DNA of 6,605 bases from Acidobacteriota bacterium (GTDB lineage Bacteria > Acidobacteriota > UBA6911 > RPQK01 > JADFOI01), in contig JAUXKG010000145.1 of the NCBI GenBank assembly GCA_030624355.1, forward strand, positions 1-6,605, in the 5' to 3' direction. How positions within the stretch are numbered: position 1 is the first letter of the stretch; each line of letters begins with the position of its first letter. This document shows positions 6,541-6,605 of this stretch, in pieces. The notes below the pieces were generated by a model that did not search any database, was not told the origin of the DNA, and was given only the letters and a program-made list of their open reading frames with translations. The position numbers and the translations under genes were made by a program.

Positions 6541-6568
6541 AGAGACTGGCTTCCTTGGCCTGGAAGTG
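6541..6568 (+). repeat. 28-bp dispersed direct repeat, copy C
   Basis: AGAGACTG followed by the exact 20-bp core GCTTCCTTGGCCTGGAAGTG (6549-6568), identical to the core of copy A. With CCCG directly upstream (6537-6540) it also matches copy B over 24 bp with one mismatch. All three copies have the same orientation. Confidence 0.85.
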
Positions 6569-6605
6569 ACCACCACTAGCTAGTTCACATTAAGTTTTCA
6601 GCATC

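Larger units (their letters stand above)
6390..6605. other. Right-end non-coding region
   Basis: This is upstream DNA of the DUF3891 gene. Apart from its Shine-Dalgarno site and repeat copy C, I see no gene or clear promoter. The last 37 bp after the repeat have stops in several frames and no recognisable start. Confidence 0.4.

Noticed and set aside
4177..6568. Integron gene-cassette array with attC sites
   Set aside because: The repeats are only 28 bp, show no GTTRRRY core or long paired arms, and no integrase is in view. Genes in the two blocks also point in opposite directions.

Overview
This window looks like bacterial chromosome, most likely an Acidobacteriota-type genome or a similar environmental lineage. 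That placement is inferred from protein style: an exported protein joining a carboxypeptidase-regulatory-like domain, a cytochrome c motif and a Vgb-type propeller; a remnant of the expanded Ser/Thr kinase family; a DUF3891 protein; and a moderately GC-rich base composition. No rRNA or other marker is present to confirm it. I saw no tRNA, CRISPR array, transposase or phage gene.

Left part (1-4012), all on the minus strand in transcription order right to left: a small VOC/glyoxalase-fold protein (3602-4012), an exported haem c/beta-propeller protein (1669-3420), and a dihydroorotase-type cyclic amidohydrolase with all its metal ligands (15-1376). The gaps of 181 and 292 bp, each ending in a good Shine-Dalgarno sequence, argue for separate transcription rather than a tight operon.

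Right part (about 4177-6568): a divergently transcribed di-haem cytochrome c with a lipoprotein-type signal (4299-5342, plus strand) converges on a DUF3891 gene (start 6389, minus strand). Between them is a 29-codon orphan piece of a Ser/Thr protein kinase (5426-5512). The DUF3891 gene has no stop where its homology ends. Its frame runs on through the antisense of the kinase piece and of nearly the whole cytochrome gene, to 4371.

Three direct copies of a 28-bp sequence (4177-4204, 5380-5407, 6541-6568) mark the left, middle and right of this block. They divide it into two intervals of about 1.2 kb with one gene each. This repeat, together with the gene debris at the middle copy, is the most unusual structure in the window; its nature is unknown.

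Functionally, the two haem c proteins suggest periplasmic or membrane-surface electron transfer, with the propeller protein possibly acting in substrate binding or oxidation. Nothing in the sequence links them directly to the amidohydrolase or the VOC protein.
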